Of a stretch of DNA of 64,000 nucleotides, positions 1 to 8,803 are shown one piece after another (position 1 is the stretch's first letter; each line of letters begins with the position of its first letter). Made by a program: the position numbers and the translations under genes. A model generated the notes under the pieces. It did not search any database, had not been told where the DNA came from, and worked only from the letters and a program-made list of their open reading frames with translations. Source of the stretch: Actinomadura pelletieri DSM 43383 (lineage in GTDB: Bacteria; Actinomycetota; Actinomycetes; Streptosporangiales; Streptosporangiaceae); the NCBI RefSeq assembly GCF_003634705.1, contig NZ_RBWU01000007.1:1-64000 (forward strand), read 5' to 3'.

Positions 1-72
1 CGGAAGTTAAGCTCTTCAGCGCCGATGGTACTGCATGGGAGACTGTGTGGGAGAGTAGGACACCGCCGGACA
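1..72 (+). rRNA. rrf: 5S ribosomal RNA, 3' part
   Basis: The window opens inside a 5S rRNA. The stretch holds the conserved 3' half of actinobacterial 5S, including the GGAAGUUAAGCUC block and the GAUGGUACUGC block, and closes with a CACCGCCGG end that would pair with the missing 5' strand. The upstream part of the rrn operon lies outside the window. The exact 3' end is uncertain by a few bases. Confidence 0.93.
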
Positions 73-83
73 TTTTTTGTAGG

Positions 84-113
84 AAAGGGCCCCGCCGTTC
101 GGCGGGGCCCTTT
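84..113 (+). terminator. rrn operon terminator
   Basis: A perfect 13-bp stem (AAAGGGCCCCGCC with its complement) closes a GTTC tetraloop directly behind the 5S rRNA. A T-rich stretch lies on both sides. This is a strong intrinsic terminator for the ribosomal RNA transcript. Confidence 0.92.
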
Positions 114-408
114 CTCGTTTTCGGGCTTGAAAGTCCCCCAGGGGCTGGCGTCGTGTTGCCCTGTCGTGATGGTGGACATCGAATACGGCGTCGATAGGTC
201 CCGTCGCGTACAGCGCAACGTCAACCCTGTTGTCCTCGTGATCTTGATGAGCGGCGATACCTCGTCCGACATCGTCGAACTGGGCTCACGCTGCTACCAG
301 CAGGGCTCGCTCGGGAGTCTGGCGCGGGGGCGCCATGGATCGCACGGTATTGTCCGCGTGGCGTGGAGCGCTGTGGCACGTATCTGTGGCTGACCTAGGC
401 TGGAGGAC

Positions 409-915
409 GTGGAACGTATCCTGGTCAGCTCCTGCCTGGTGGGACGGCCCGTCCGCTATGACGGAGCGGCCAAGCCGCTGGACGCCGACCTGTTCGAGCA
501 GTGGCGCGGGGCTGGACGTCTCGTTCCGTTCTGCCCCGAAGTCTCCGGCGGGCTCGCTGTTCCCCGCCCACCCGCCGAGATCATCGATGGTGACGGCCAT
601 GCCGTTCTGGACGGCTCCGCCCAGATCTACACCACCACGGGCCGGGACGTGACCGCCGAATTCCTGCACGGTGCCCGCCAGGCCCTCGCGGCGGCCCGCC
701 GCACCAATGCCCGCATCGCCATCCTGAAGGAGGGCAGCCCGTCCTGCGGTACCCACCGCATCTACGACGGCACGTTCACGGGCGCCCGTATCCCCGGCGA
801 AGGCGTCACCGCCGCACTCCTGGAACGCGAAGGCATTCACGTCTTCAGCGAGAAAGAACTACCCGCTGTGGATTCCCTCCTTCGCACACTCGAAGCCGCT
901 GAGGACCCCACCTAG
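409..915 (+). CDS. DUF523 family protein
   Basis: A 168-residue soluble protein with the DUF523 signature: SSCLVG near residues 7-12 (Cys9), FCPEVSGGLAVPR at 41-53 (Cys42) and EGSPSCG at 108-114 (Cys113). The three conserved cysteine motifs suggest a metal or thiol site, but no reaction is established for the family. The length is normal for the single-domain form. It stands alone, about 300 bp behind the rRNA terminator. The start is the codon at 409, since ILVSSCLVG begins only three residues later; a weak GGAGG-like stretch lies just upstream. The family call is firm; the function is unknown. Confidence 0.85.
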   Translation: MERILVSSCLVGRPVRYDGAAKPLDADLFEQWRGAGRLVPFCPEVSGGLAVPRPPAEIIDGDGHAVLDGSAQIYTTTGRDVTAEFLHGARQALAAARRTNARIAILKEGSPSCGTHRIYDGTFTGARIPGEGVTAALLEREGIHVFSEKELPAVDSLLRTLEAAEDPT

Positions 916-1299
916 GTCACCGTTCTCAGCGCATCAGGGATCGAGGCGACATCCGGTCTTCCCCCGAACTCTCGCGACCGAGATGCATCACTCCACGTCC
1001 TACACGACATCGGTGGCATCGAGGTCGACTGCGGCCCGGCCGCTCACGCACTTCCCGCACTGATCGCCCTTAAGGACGCTGCTGCAGTCAGGACTCGAAG
1101 CGTTGGGAGTTTCGGTGATCAGTACCGTGTGCGTTCCGTTGCCGACACAGAACGGTGAGAACTTCTCCAACTACTTCGCCACTGACTCGCACATGCGGCC
1201 GAATGCACGTGTCGGGAAACATGCAGGCCAAGAGGGCGCCAGTCAACCAGTGCCACTCAACACCGGCCATCGGTGCACCCCGCGACCACAGGGCGTCGT
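916..1299. other. Intergenic region, possible gene remnant
   Basis: No intact gene is convincing here. The frame that continues past the DUF523 stop codon stays open on the plus strand to about 1130 without an ATG, GTG or TTG start. It would read a normal-looking peptide containing DCGPAAHALPALIALKDAA and FGDQYRVRSVADTER. This may be the worn C-terminal part of a lost gene. I do not recognise the family. A 60-codon minus-strand frame at 1088-1270 has no recognisable content. Confidence 0.3.
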
Positions 1300-1980
1300 T
1301 CAGCGAGGTGGGGGTGGTCCGCCGCGGGGGTGGACGAGGGCGTTGTCGAAGGCGAAGACGACCGCCTGGATGCGGTCCCGTAGGTCGAGTTTGGCCAGGA
1401 CGCGCTTCACGTGCGTCTTGGTCGTCGCCTCACCGATGTAGAGGCGGGCGGAGATCTCGGCGTTCGACAGGCCGCGTCCCATCAGCAGCAGGACCTCGTG
1501 TTCACGATCGGTGAGGCGGTCCAGACGGCGCTGTGTCTCGGTGTCCGGTGGGGCGGGTGAGGTGCGCGCGAACTCGGCCAGCAGCCGCCGGGTCACCGAA
1601 GGGCCGAGCAGGCCTTCCCCGGAGGCGACGGTCCGCACGGCGTCGATCAGCGCCTCCGGCGGGGTGCGTTTCAGCAGGAAACCGCTGGCTCCCGCGCGTA
1701 CGGCCGCGAAGACGTACTCGTCCAGCTCGAACGTGGTCAGGACCAGGACCCGGGAGGCGGGCTGCCGGGCGGTGATCTCCGCGGTGGCGGCGACCCCGTC
1801 CATGATCGGCATTCGCACGTCCATCAGCACCACGTGCGGTGCGAGCGAGACGACGCTCCGGACGGCCTGCGCGCCGTCCGACGCCTCCCCGACGACGGTG
1901 ATGTCGGGCTGGGTGCGCAGCATGACGCTTAGCCCGGCGCGCATCAGCTCCTCGTCGTCGGCGAGCAGGACCCGGATCAT
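1300..1980 (-). CDS. LuxR/NarL-family response regulator
   Basis: A 226-residue DNA-binding response regulator. The receiver domain (about 1-120) has the acidic pocket DDE at 8-10, the phospho-acceptor Asp54 in VLMDVRMP, TT near 81 and Lys near 104. A linker leads to a C-terminal GerE-type helix-turn-helix (about 155-210: LTDREHEVL, GLSNAEIS, KTHVKRVLAKL). An in-frame codon 45 bases upstream is possible, but ATG at 1980 starts the canonical IRVLLADDEEL strand. That ATG overlaps the stop of the kinase gene as ATGA, so the two are translationally coupled partners. The target genes are unknown. Confidence 0.95.
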   Translation of the reverse strand: MIRVLLADDEELMRAGLSVMLRTQPDITVVGEASDGAQAVRSVVSLAPHVVLMDVRMPIMDGVAATAEITARQPASRVLVLTTFELDEYVFAAVRAGASGFLLKRTPPEALIDAVRTVASGEGLLGPSVTRRLLAEFARTSPAPPDTETQRRLDRLTDREHEVLLLMGRGLSNAEISARLYIGEATTKTHVKRVLAKLDLRDRIQAVVFAFDNALVHPRGGPPPPR

Positions 1981-3137
1981 GTGACGGCCCGCATGGTGCT
2001 GGGGACGGTGGCCTCGACACGCCAACCGCCGTCCGGGGCGGGGCCCGCGCGCAGCGTCCCGCCGAGCCGGGTGGCGCGTTCCCGCATCCCGTCGATGCCG
2101 CGGCCGGAGGGGCGCGGTGGGCCGGGCGTGGCGGCGCCGTCGTCGGTGATCGTGACACGCATCTCGTCACCGGTGGGCGCCACGACGATCCGGACGGTTC
2201 CGGCGCGGGCGTGCCGGACGACGTTGGTGAGCGATTCCTGGACGATCCGGTGCAGCGTCCGGGTGACCGGCTCCGCGATCGTGGGCAACCCACCTTCGAT
2301 GATCAGTTCGGTGCGCAGTCCGGGCGGAAGACCGGCGATCAGGTTGCGTAGCTCGTCCGCCAGGTCGGACGGGTCCGCGGTGTCCGTGCCGTCCAGCAGG
2401 CCGAGGACGCGGTCGAGGTCGCCGAGGGCCGCGCGCCCGACCTCCTCGATGCCGCTCAGCGATCGGCGCACGTCCGGGCGGTCGTCGCCGAGGGTCAGCC
2501 GGGCCGCTCCGGCGTGGGTGACCATGACGGTGACGGCGTGCCCGACGGCGTCGTGCAGTTCGCGGGACATCCGGTCGCGCTCGTCGGCGAGCGCGCGCTG
2601 CCGGACGGCCGCGGCGCGTTCGGCCTCGTGCGCCCGCAGCGCGATGTCCGCCTCCCAGCGGGACCGGGCCGTGTCCCCGGCGAGCAGCGCGCCGCCGTGC
2701 AGAAACGCGCCGAGCACAACGGTCTCGGTGTTCACGGTGGCGAGCGCGGCGAGCGCCACCGCGACCGGGACGGCCGCGACGGCCAGGGCGCGCGGGCGGG
2801 GCCGGGTCTGCGCGACCATCGTCAGGGCCAGCGCGGACGCCGCCGACAGATTGGTGAGCGGCTGGTCGGCGACGGCCATCGCGGCGGTCGCCGTCGCCGC
2901 CGCGCCCAGCGCGGTCGCCGGGGCGAACCGGCGACCGGCGATCGCGGCGAACCACACCACGGCGGCGACCCGCGCGACGACCGGGCCGTGGAACGGCGAC
3001 GCGGTGACATCGGATTCGCCGATGGTGATGGTCGCCGACACGTACGCGACGAGCACGTCCAGCGCGACCCAGGACCAGCGGCGTCCGGCGGTCCTGTCGG
3101 CGGACCACGGTCGGCGCGGCACGGTGCTGGACGGCAT
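1977..3137 (-). CDS. Two-component sensor histidine kinase (HisKA_3 type)
   Basis: A 386-residue membrane kinase of the NarX/DesK class. The N-terminal half (about 20-155) holds several hydrophobic segments that look like four to five membrane spans and no clear extracellular sensor domain. The HisKA_3 dimerisation box is at 187-203 (RDRMSRELHDAVGH), with phospho-accepting His195. The HATPase domain follows, with an N box (QESLTNVVRHA, about 299) and a G box (GRGIDGMRERATRLGG, about 346). It lies directly upstream of its response regulator and overlaps it by the ATGA junction. The short extracellular loops suggest sensing in or at the membrane, which is an inference. Confidence 0.94.
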   Translation of the reverse strand: MPSSTVPRRPWSADRTAGRRWSWVALDVLVAYVSATITIGESDVTASPFHGPVVARVAAVVWFAAIAGRRFAPATALGAAATATAAMAVADQPLTNLSAASALALTMVAQTRPRPRALAVAAVPVAVALAALATVNTETVVLGAFLHGGALLAGDTARSRWEADIALRAHEAERAAAVRQRALADERDRMSRELHDAVGHAVTVMVTHAGAARLTLGDDRPDVRRSLSGIEEVGRAALGDLDRVLGLLDGTDTADPSDLADELRNLIAGLPPGLRTELIIEGGLPTIAEPVTRTLHRIVQESLTNVVRHARAGTVRIVVAPTGDEMRVTITDDGAATPGPPRPSGRGIDGMRERATRLGGTLRAGPAPDGGWRVEATVPSTMRAVT

Positions 3138-3270
3138 GGTCGTCAGCGTACGAAACGTCTCTGACGTGCGGGATCGACCTGTGGGAGGAGAATCCGTACC
3201 CCCGCAGGAGGACGAACCGCGTCCCGCTCGAGGGACGACCGCGACCCGCCTCCGTTCCTAGCGTCGCGGC

Positions 3271-4587
3271 ATGACATCGACACCGATCTCCATGACCGCG
3301 TCGCTGCCGCGCCGGTTCGGTGGCGGCGCCCTGCTGTTCGTGGGTGTGCTGCTCGCCCCGTTCGCGGCGATCGTCGCGTTCCTGCTCGCCGCCGCCGCAG
3401 GCATACCGCTCCACGGGTGCTCGGCGGCCGCGCTCGTTGCCGCCGCCGCCGTCTCCGGAGGCGTCGCCTACTTCGGCGGCTGGCTCGTCCGCCTGCGCCG
3501 CCGCGGATTCGTCGCGATCGCCGTCGCCGCGGTGATGGCCGTGGTCACGACGGCCGCGGGCGTCTGGCTGGTGTTCCGCCCGCTCGGCATCGACTCCATG
3601 CCCCTGCCTCCCCAGGACACCCGGTACTGGCAGCTCTCGACCGGGTCGCGCATCGCCTACACGTTCACGCCGGGGCAGGGGCGGCGGCGGCCGGATCCCG
3701 TCGTCCGGCTGCACGGCGGCCCCGGCACCCCAGGCGCCGGACCGGACGACCTGGACCGCGCGCTCGTCACCCTCGGCTTCGACGTCTACACCTACGACCA
3801 GCTCGGGTCCGGCAGGTCGCAGCGACTGGCCGACCCCAACGGGTACACCGTCGCCCGGCAGATCGCCGACCTGGAGGCGATCCGGACGCAGATCGGAGCG
3901 AACCGGTTGATCCTTGCGGGCGGCTCGTGGGGCGCGACGCTCGCCGCCAACTATCTCTCCAGGCACCCGGGGCGCGTGTCGCACACCGTCCTCACCTCGC
4001 CCGGCGCGCTGTGGCCGAAGCGGTGGGAGAAGTCCGGCGAGGGCGAGATCTGGGACCGGCTCACCCCCGCCCAGCGCAAGGCCATGGACGAGTTGGAGAA
4101 CCGTCCCCAGCTCATCGCCTGGTCGTTCGTCATGGCCGTGAACCCGCGCACCGCGCACGCCCTGCTGCCCGACAAGGACGTCGACGCGCTCTTCGACAAG
4201 CTGCTGGCATCGGTCGGGTCGGCCGCGACCTGCAATCCGGGCCGCCCGCTGGAGGAGCCCGCGTCGCGGTCGGGCTTCTACTCCAACCAGATGACGGCCG
4301 AGGACGCGCTGAAGATCCCCGACCCGGTGCCCGCGCTGCGCCGCACCGCCGTGCCGACCCTGATCCTGCGCGGCCAGTGCGACTACAAGAATTGGGAGAT
4401 CGCCCGCGAGTATCGCGATGCGATCCCCGGCGCGAAGCTCGTCCAGGTCCCGAACGCCGGGCACGTCATCGACGCCGAGCAGCCGGAACTGTACCGCTCC
4501 ACGGTCACCGCGTTCCTCACCGGACGTCCGCTGCCGCTGACGCCCTACACCGGTCAGGCGCCTCCCACGCCCGGCGCGCGCCGCTGA
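3271..4587 (+). CDS. Membrane-anchored alpha/beta hydrolase (proline iminopeptidase-like)
   Basis: A 438-residue protein. Three hydrophobic segments (about 18-45, 52-72 and 80-102) precede an alpha/beta-hydrolase domain. The oxyanion region LHGGPGTPG is at 147-155, the nucleophile elbow GGSWG carries Ser219, and the probable acid and base lie in RGQCDY (near 370) and NAGHVID (near 402). The GGSWG elbow with HGGPG is typical of the S33 prolyl-aminopeptidase group, although substrates vary widely. It is divergent from the histidine kinase across 133 bp. The N-terminal membrane part is unusual for S33 enzymes and would leave the catalytic domain tethered. Confidence 0.85.
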   Translation: MTSTPISMTASLPRRFGGGALLFVGVLLAPFAAIVAFLLAAAAGIPLHGCSAAALVAAAAVSGGVAYFGGWLVRLRRRGFVAIAVAAVMAVVTTAAGVWLVFRPLGIDSMPLPPQDTRYWQLSTGSRIAYTFTPGQGRRRPDPVVRLHGGPGTPGAGPDDLDRALVTLGFDVYTYDQLGSGRSQRLADPNGYTVARQIADLEAIRTQIGANRLILAGGSWGATLAANYLSRHPGRVSHTVLTSPGALWPKRWEKSGEGEIWDRLTPAQRKAMDELENRPQLIAWSFVMAVNPRTAHALLPDKDVDALFDKLLASVGSAATCNPGRPLEEPASRSGFYSNQMTAEDALKIPDPVPALRRTAVPTLILRGQCDYKNWEIAREYRDAIPGAKLVQVPNAGHVIDAEQPELYRSTVTAFLTGRPLPLTPYTGQAPPTPGARR

Positions 4588-4719
4588 CCGTCCGGTCGCC
4601 GGACCGCCGGGGACGTGGCCGATCGTCGCGCAGTGCCTCGCCGGGCGCATCTCCCCGCCTGACAGCGCGCGGCGCGGCACGGCGCGACGATCATCAGGCG
4701 CGTCGTAGATCATGGGCAG

Positions 4720-5112
4720 ATGGCACGACTCGGTGACATCGTGTTCGACTGCTCTCATCCCGCGGCCACAGCCCGCTTCTGGGCCGCCGCTCTGGACGGT
4801 TACGCCGTCGCACCGTATGACGACGAGGAACTGGCACGGCTGCGCTCCCTGGGGATCACCAGTAGCGAGGACGATCCGACCGTGCTCGTTGAGCCGCCCG
4901 AGGGAGGGCCTCGTCTGTGGTTCCAACTCGTGCCAGAGGCCAAGAGAGTGAAGAACCGCGTCCACTTGGACCTGCTTGCTGTGGACCCGGAGGCAGAGAT
5001 CCAACGGCTGGCCGCTCTCGGTGCGACCGTTCAGGCTCGGCACCCGGACAACGTCGTCCTGGCCGATCCCGAGGGGAACGAGTTCTGCTTGTCCCTACGA
5101 CCTGCTTCGTGA
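4720..5112 (+). CDS. VOC family protein (glyoxalase-like domain)
   Basis: A 130-residue protein built as two beta-alpha-beta-beta-beta modules. It begins LGDIVFDCSHPAATARFW, continues with RLWFQLVPE and NRVHLDLLA in the middle, and ends VLADPEGNEFCL, the classic final strand of the vicinal-oxygen-chelate fold. Many actinobacterial paralogues of this glyoxalase-like subgroup have no known substrate. The likely metal ligands (His in VHLDL, Glu in GNEF) are present. It stands alone on the plus strand, with a start at 4720 just after a purine-rich stretch. Confidence 0.85.
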   Translation: MARLGDIVFDCSHPAATARFWAAALDGYAVAPYDDEELARLRSLGITSSEDDPTVLVEPPEGGPRLWFQLVPEAKRVKNRVHLDLLAVDPEAEIQRLAALGATVQARHPDNVVLADPEGNEFCLSLRPAS

Positions 5113-5436
5113 CGCTTGGCCGGCTTGGTGCCGGTGTCCTCGCGCCTGTCGGTCCGTCAGTTCCGCTGACGGGTGCGGATCATGCACCGCGCACCGCTGC
5201 CGGTGCTCGCCCGGTGCCCGACGGCGCGCTGGTGTCCGTGCGGGTTCCACCCGGCATGTTCGCCGCCAGGGATGTAGTAGTGGTCGCTTCGACGGCGCGG
5301 TGGTGCCGGCTCGTCCGGATTCGTGGTGTACCGCCGTTGGCGTACGCGGAGGTGTGGCGGTGCTTCGTGGGGAGCAGGCGGGGTGCCTCTTCTGACCCGA
5401 CGACGGGCGGTGATGCGTGACGCGACGATCCGGGGC
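5113..5436. other. Intergenic region upstream of the ABC exporter
   Basis: There are 324 bases between the VOC gene and the chosen ABC start. Frames are open on both strands, but none has family features or a plausible ribosome binding site. The ABC frame itself is open back to 5323, so its true start could lie upstream of 5437. No strong hairpin was found. Confidence 0.5.
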
Positions 5437-6225
5437 ATGGGAAACGCAGCAGAAGCAAGGCGATCGATCAACGAGACATCGGGCGTGGTCACCGAGAGAG
5501 GCGGCGCCCGTACGGTCAAGCTCACCAAGGTGTACGGGTCCGGTGACATGGCGGTGCGCGCGCTCGACGATGTCAGCGTCGTGCTCCCGGCCGGGCGGTT
5601 CACCGCGATCATGGGTCCGTCCGGCGCGGGGAAGTCCACGCTGATGCACTGCGTGGCGGGGCTGGAGGACGCGACGTCCGGGAAGGTCTACGTCGGCGAC
5701 CTGGAGCTCGGCGCGCTGTCGGACCGGCGGTTGACCAAACTGCGGCGGGAACGGATCGGGTTCGTGTTCCAGGCGTTCAACCTGCTGCCGACGCTGACCG
5801 CGCGCGACAACATCGTCCTGCCGATGACCCTCGCGGGGACGAGTCCCGACGCGGAGTGGCTGAACACGGTCGTGCGCGTCCTGAAGCTGGGGGAGCGGCT
5901 GTCGCACCGTCCGTCGGAGATGTCGGGCGGGCAGCAGCAGCGGGTCGCGCTGGCCCGCGCGCTCGTCACCCGGCCGCAGATCATCTTCGCGGACGAGCCG
6001 ACCGGCAACCTCGACTCCCGCACCGGCGGTGAGGTGTTGAAGCTGCTCCGCGATGCCGTGGACGACCTGGGCCAGACCGTCGCGATGGTCACTCACGACC
6101 CGGTCGCGGCGGGCCATGCCGACTCGGTGGTGTTCCTCGCCGACGGGCGGATCGTCGACGTCATGGACGCGCCCACGCCCGACCGGGTGCTGGACCGGAT
6201 GCGCGGGCTGGGTGACCACCGATGA
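5437..6225 (+). CDS. ABC transporter ATP-binding protein (MacB/LolD type)
   Basis: A 262-residue ATPase of the lipoprotein/macrolide exporter class. It shows Walker A GPSGAGKST at 60-68, a Q-loop in FVFQAFNLLPTL, the signature MSGGQQQRV (about 164-172), Walker B IIFADEPTGNLD (about 185) and an H-loop in VTHD. ATG 5437 is chosen because conserved similarity begins soon after; ATG 5413 in the same frame is an alternative. Its stop overlaps the start of the permease gene (ATGA), so the two form one exporter. The substrate cannot be read from the sequence. Confidence 0.93.
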   Translation: MGNAAEARRSINETSGVVTERGGARTVKLTKVYGSGDMAVRALDDVSVVLPAGRFTAIMGPSGAGKSTLMHCVAGLEDATSGKVYVGDLELGALSDRRLTKLRRERIGFVFQAFNLLPTLTARDNIVLPMTLAGTSPDAEWLNTVVRVLKLGERLSHRPSEMSGGQQQRVALARALVTRPQIIFADEPTGNLDSRTGGEVLKLLRDAVDDLGQTVAMVTHDPVAAGHADSVVFLADGRIVDVMDAPTPDRVLDRMRGLGDHR

Positions 6226-8732
6226 CGGGTCTCGTCTTCAAGGAACTCTGGGGACGCAAACGCCGGATGGTCGGCTCCCTTCTGGCCGTATTCCTCGGCG
6301 TGACGTTCCTGACGGGAACGCTCGTGCTCGGTGACACCCTCGCGGGCAGTATCGACGGGTACTACTCCAAGGCGTTCGGCCGGACGGACGTCAGCGTCCG
6401 TAACTCGACGAGCGTCAGTGACGAGCCGTGGGGGTCCCGTGGTCAGATCGACGCGTCCGTCCTCGACCAGGTGCGCCGGGTGGACGGTGTCGCCAACGCG
6501 GAACCCGTCATCGAAGGGTCCGGGCAACTGCTCGCCAAGGACGGCACGATCGTCGAGTCGCGCGGCCCGCGCCGGGCCGGGAACTGGCTGACCGACCCGA
6601 AGCTCAACCCGTACCGGCTCGCGGAGGGGCGTGCGCCCCGCGCGCCGAACGAGGTCGTCATCAACAAGATGTTCGCCGACGAGGGCAAGTTGAAGGTCGG
6701 CGACCGGACGGCGGTGCTCATGCCGGAGAAGGTCCCGGTGACCGTCGTCGGGATCAGCATGTTCGGTGACGAGGAGGCGTTCGGTGAGACGTCGTTCACG
6801 GCGTTCAGCCTGGAAGGCGCCCGCACGTACGTCGCGAAGGCGTCCGGCCGTATCACCGGCGTGTCCGTCCGGGCGGAGGACGGCGTCGGCCAGGACGCGC
6901 TCGCGGCCCGCATCAAGCCCGTCCTGCCCGCCGGGACCGAGGCCGTCACGAACGAGGCGCAGGTCGAAGAGGGCATGTCCAAGATCGAGTCCGGGTTCCT
7001 CCAGGTCTTCCGGACGGTCCTCGGCGCGTTCGGCGGGGTGGCGCTGCTCGTCGCCGCGTTCAGCATCCACAACACGTTCGCGATCACGATGGCGCAGCGG
7101 ACCCGGGAGTCGGCGCTGCTGCGCGCCCTCGGCGCCGGCCGCCGCCAGGTCATGACGATCGTCGGGTTCGAGGCGCTGGTCATCGGCGCCGCGGCCACGC
7201 TCGCCGGGCTCGGTGGCGGACTCGGGTTCGCGCAGCTGCTGCGGTGGCTGTTCATGGAGTTGCGGATCGGGATCGCCATGGAGGGCCTGACCGTCTCCGC
7301 CACCTCGCTCATGATCGCGGTGCCGGTCGGGTTGCTGGTGACGCTGGTCGCGGCGCTCGGGCCCGCGGTGAAGGCGTCCCGGGTGGCGCCGCTGGCCGCG
7401 CTGCGCGAGGTCGCCGCCGAGTCGGCCCGGCCGAGCGACACCCGCGTCATCGTCGGTGCCGTGCTCGGCGCCGTCGCCGCCGGGACCGTCCTGTTCGGCG
7501 CGCTCACCGAGCAGCCGGCGATGGCCGGTGCGGGCGCGATCCTGTGCGTCGTCGCGATGGTCGCGCTCGGCCCGGTCGTGGCGCGTCCCGTCGCCGCGCT
7601 CATCGGCGGCCCCGCGGCGAGGGCGCGTGGCGTGTCGGGGACGCTGGCGCGTGACAACGCGTCCCGCAGCCCGAAACGCACCGCCGGGGCCGCGACCGCC
7701 CTGATGATCGGCGTCGGGGTCGTCACGTTGATGACGGTGTTCATCGGGTCGCTCGGCGCGTCGCTGGAGAACAGCGTCGCCGGGTCGTTCAAGGGACCGC
7801 TCGTCGTCAACGCCGGGAACAACCAGACCGGCGGGTTCAGCACGGGCCTCGCCCGCGACGCGGAGAAACTGCCGCAGGTCGAACGGGTCGCGGGCGCCGG
7901 AACCGGCAGCCTGCGGGTGGACGGCGACGCGTCCACCGTGAGCGTCGCCGACCCGTCCGCCCTCGGACGCGTCCTCGACCTCGACGTGACCAAGGGAGCG
8001 ATGGCGGACGCGGGCACGTTCGCCGTGTCCACGAGCGTCGCCGACGACAAGAACTGGCGCGTCGGCTCGCAGGTTCCCGTGACGTTCGCCGACGGCACGT
8101 CGCAGCGGCTCACCGTCGGTGCCGTCTACGACAACACCGACATGACCGGCGACTACCTCGTCCCGCGGACGGTGTGGGACGCGCACGACAGCCAGCCGCT
8201 CGACACGCGCGCGTTCGTCGTCCTCAGGGACGGCGCGTCCGTCACCGACGCGAAACGGGCCCTCACCGCGCTCGTCGAACCGTACGGCGCACCGGACGTG
8301 CAGACCACGGACGAGTTCGTCACCGCCCAGACCGAGGAGGCGCAGGGTTTCATCAGCGTCGTCTACGGGATGCTGATCCTCGCCATCGTCATCGCGCTGC
8401 TCGGCATCGCCAACACGCTGTCGCTGGCCGTCCACGAACGGACCCGGGAACTCGGGCTGCTGCGCGCGGTCGGCGCGACCCGCCCGCAGATCAGGTCCAT
8501 GGTCCGCTGGGAGTCGGTGATCGTCGCGGTGTTCGGCACGGGCGGCGGGCTCGGACTCGGCCTGTTCCTCGGCTGGGGCCTCGGCGGTTCGCTCGGCAAC
8601 CCGTTCGCGCCACCCGTCGTCACCCTCGTGGTGGTCGCGCTGGTCGGCGCGGTCGCGGGGGCGCTCGCCGCGATCCGTCCCGCCCGGCGCGCGGCGCGGC
8701 TGGCGATCCTGTCCGCGATCTCCACGCCGTGA
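6222..8732 (+). CDS. FtsX-like ABC transporter permease
   Basis: An 836-residue permease with the duplicated FtsX/MacB architecture seen in Gram-positive bacteria. It has one N-terminal span (about 18-38), a large extracytoplasmic domain, three spans around 265-390, further spans around 405-480, a second extracytoplasmic domain, and three C-terminal spans (about 705-825). The motif TRESALLRALGAGRRQ and its second copy TRELGLLRAVGATRPQ mark the cytoplasmic coupling loops of the two FtsX halves. It is translationally coupled to the ATPase in front. It could be a drug, peptide or lipid exporter. Family confidence is high; the substrate is unknown. Confidence 0.94.
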   Translation: MTGLVFKELWGRKRRMVGSLLAVFLGVTFLTGTLVLGDTLAGSIDGYYSKAFGRTDVSVRNSTSVSDEPWGSRGQIDASVLDQVRRVDGVANAEPVIEGSGQLLAKDGTIVESRGPRRAGNWLTDPKLNPYRLAEGRAPRAPNEVVINKMFADEGKLKVGDRTAVLMPEKVPVTVVGISMFGDEEAFGETSFTAFSLEGARTYVAKASGRITGVSVRAEDGVGQDALAARIKPVLPAGTEAVTNEAQVEEGMSKIESGFLQVFRTVLGAFGGVALLVAAFSIHNTFAITMAQRTRESALLRALGAGRRQVMTIVGFEALVIGAAATLAGLGGGLGFAQLLRWLFMELRIGIAMEGLTVSATSLMIAVPVGLLVTLVAALGPAVKASRVAPLAALREVAAESARPSDTRVIVGAVLGAVAAGTVLFGALTEQPAMAGAGAILCVVAMVALGPVVARPVAALIGGPAARARGVSGTLARDNASRSPKRTAGAATALMIGVGVVTLMTVFIGSLGASLENSVAGSFKGPLVVNAGNNQTGGFSTGLARDAEKLPQVERVAGAGTGSLRVDGDASTVSVADPSALGRVLDLDVTKGAMADAGTFAVSTSVADDKNWRVGSQVPVTFADGTSQRLTVGAVYDNTDMTGDYLVPRTVWDAHDSQPLDTRAFVVLRDGASVTDAKRALTALVEPYGAPDVQTTDEFVTAQTEEAQGFISVVYGMLILAIVIALLGIANTLSLAVHERTRELGLLRAVGATRPQIRSMVRWESVIVAVFGTGGGLGLGLFLGWGLGGSLGNPFAPPVVTLVVVALVGAVAGALAAIRPARRAARLAILSAISTP

Positions 8733-8803
8733 CGGCGTTTCCCGTCCCCGCGCCCGCCGCGCGAACCGGCGCGGGGACGGGACACGCCGCTATGGTGTTG
8801 TCC

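Noticed and set aside
2167..5043. A 958-codon minus-strand frame
   Set aside because: It is antisense to the hydrolase gene and out of frame with the histidine kinase; the sequence is Arg/Gly-rich with no domain. It is a GC-driven shadow.
6093..8435. A 780-codon minus-strand frame opposite the permease gene
   Set aside because: Low-complexity Arg/Asp/Gly sequence typical of an antisense frame; the permease on the other strand is well supported.
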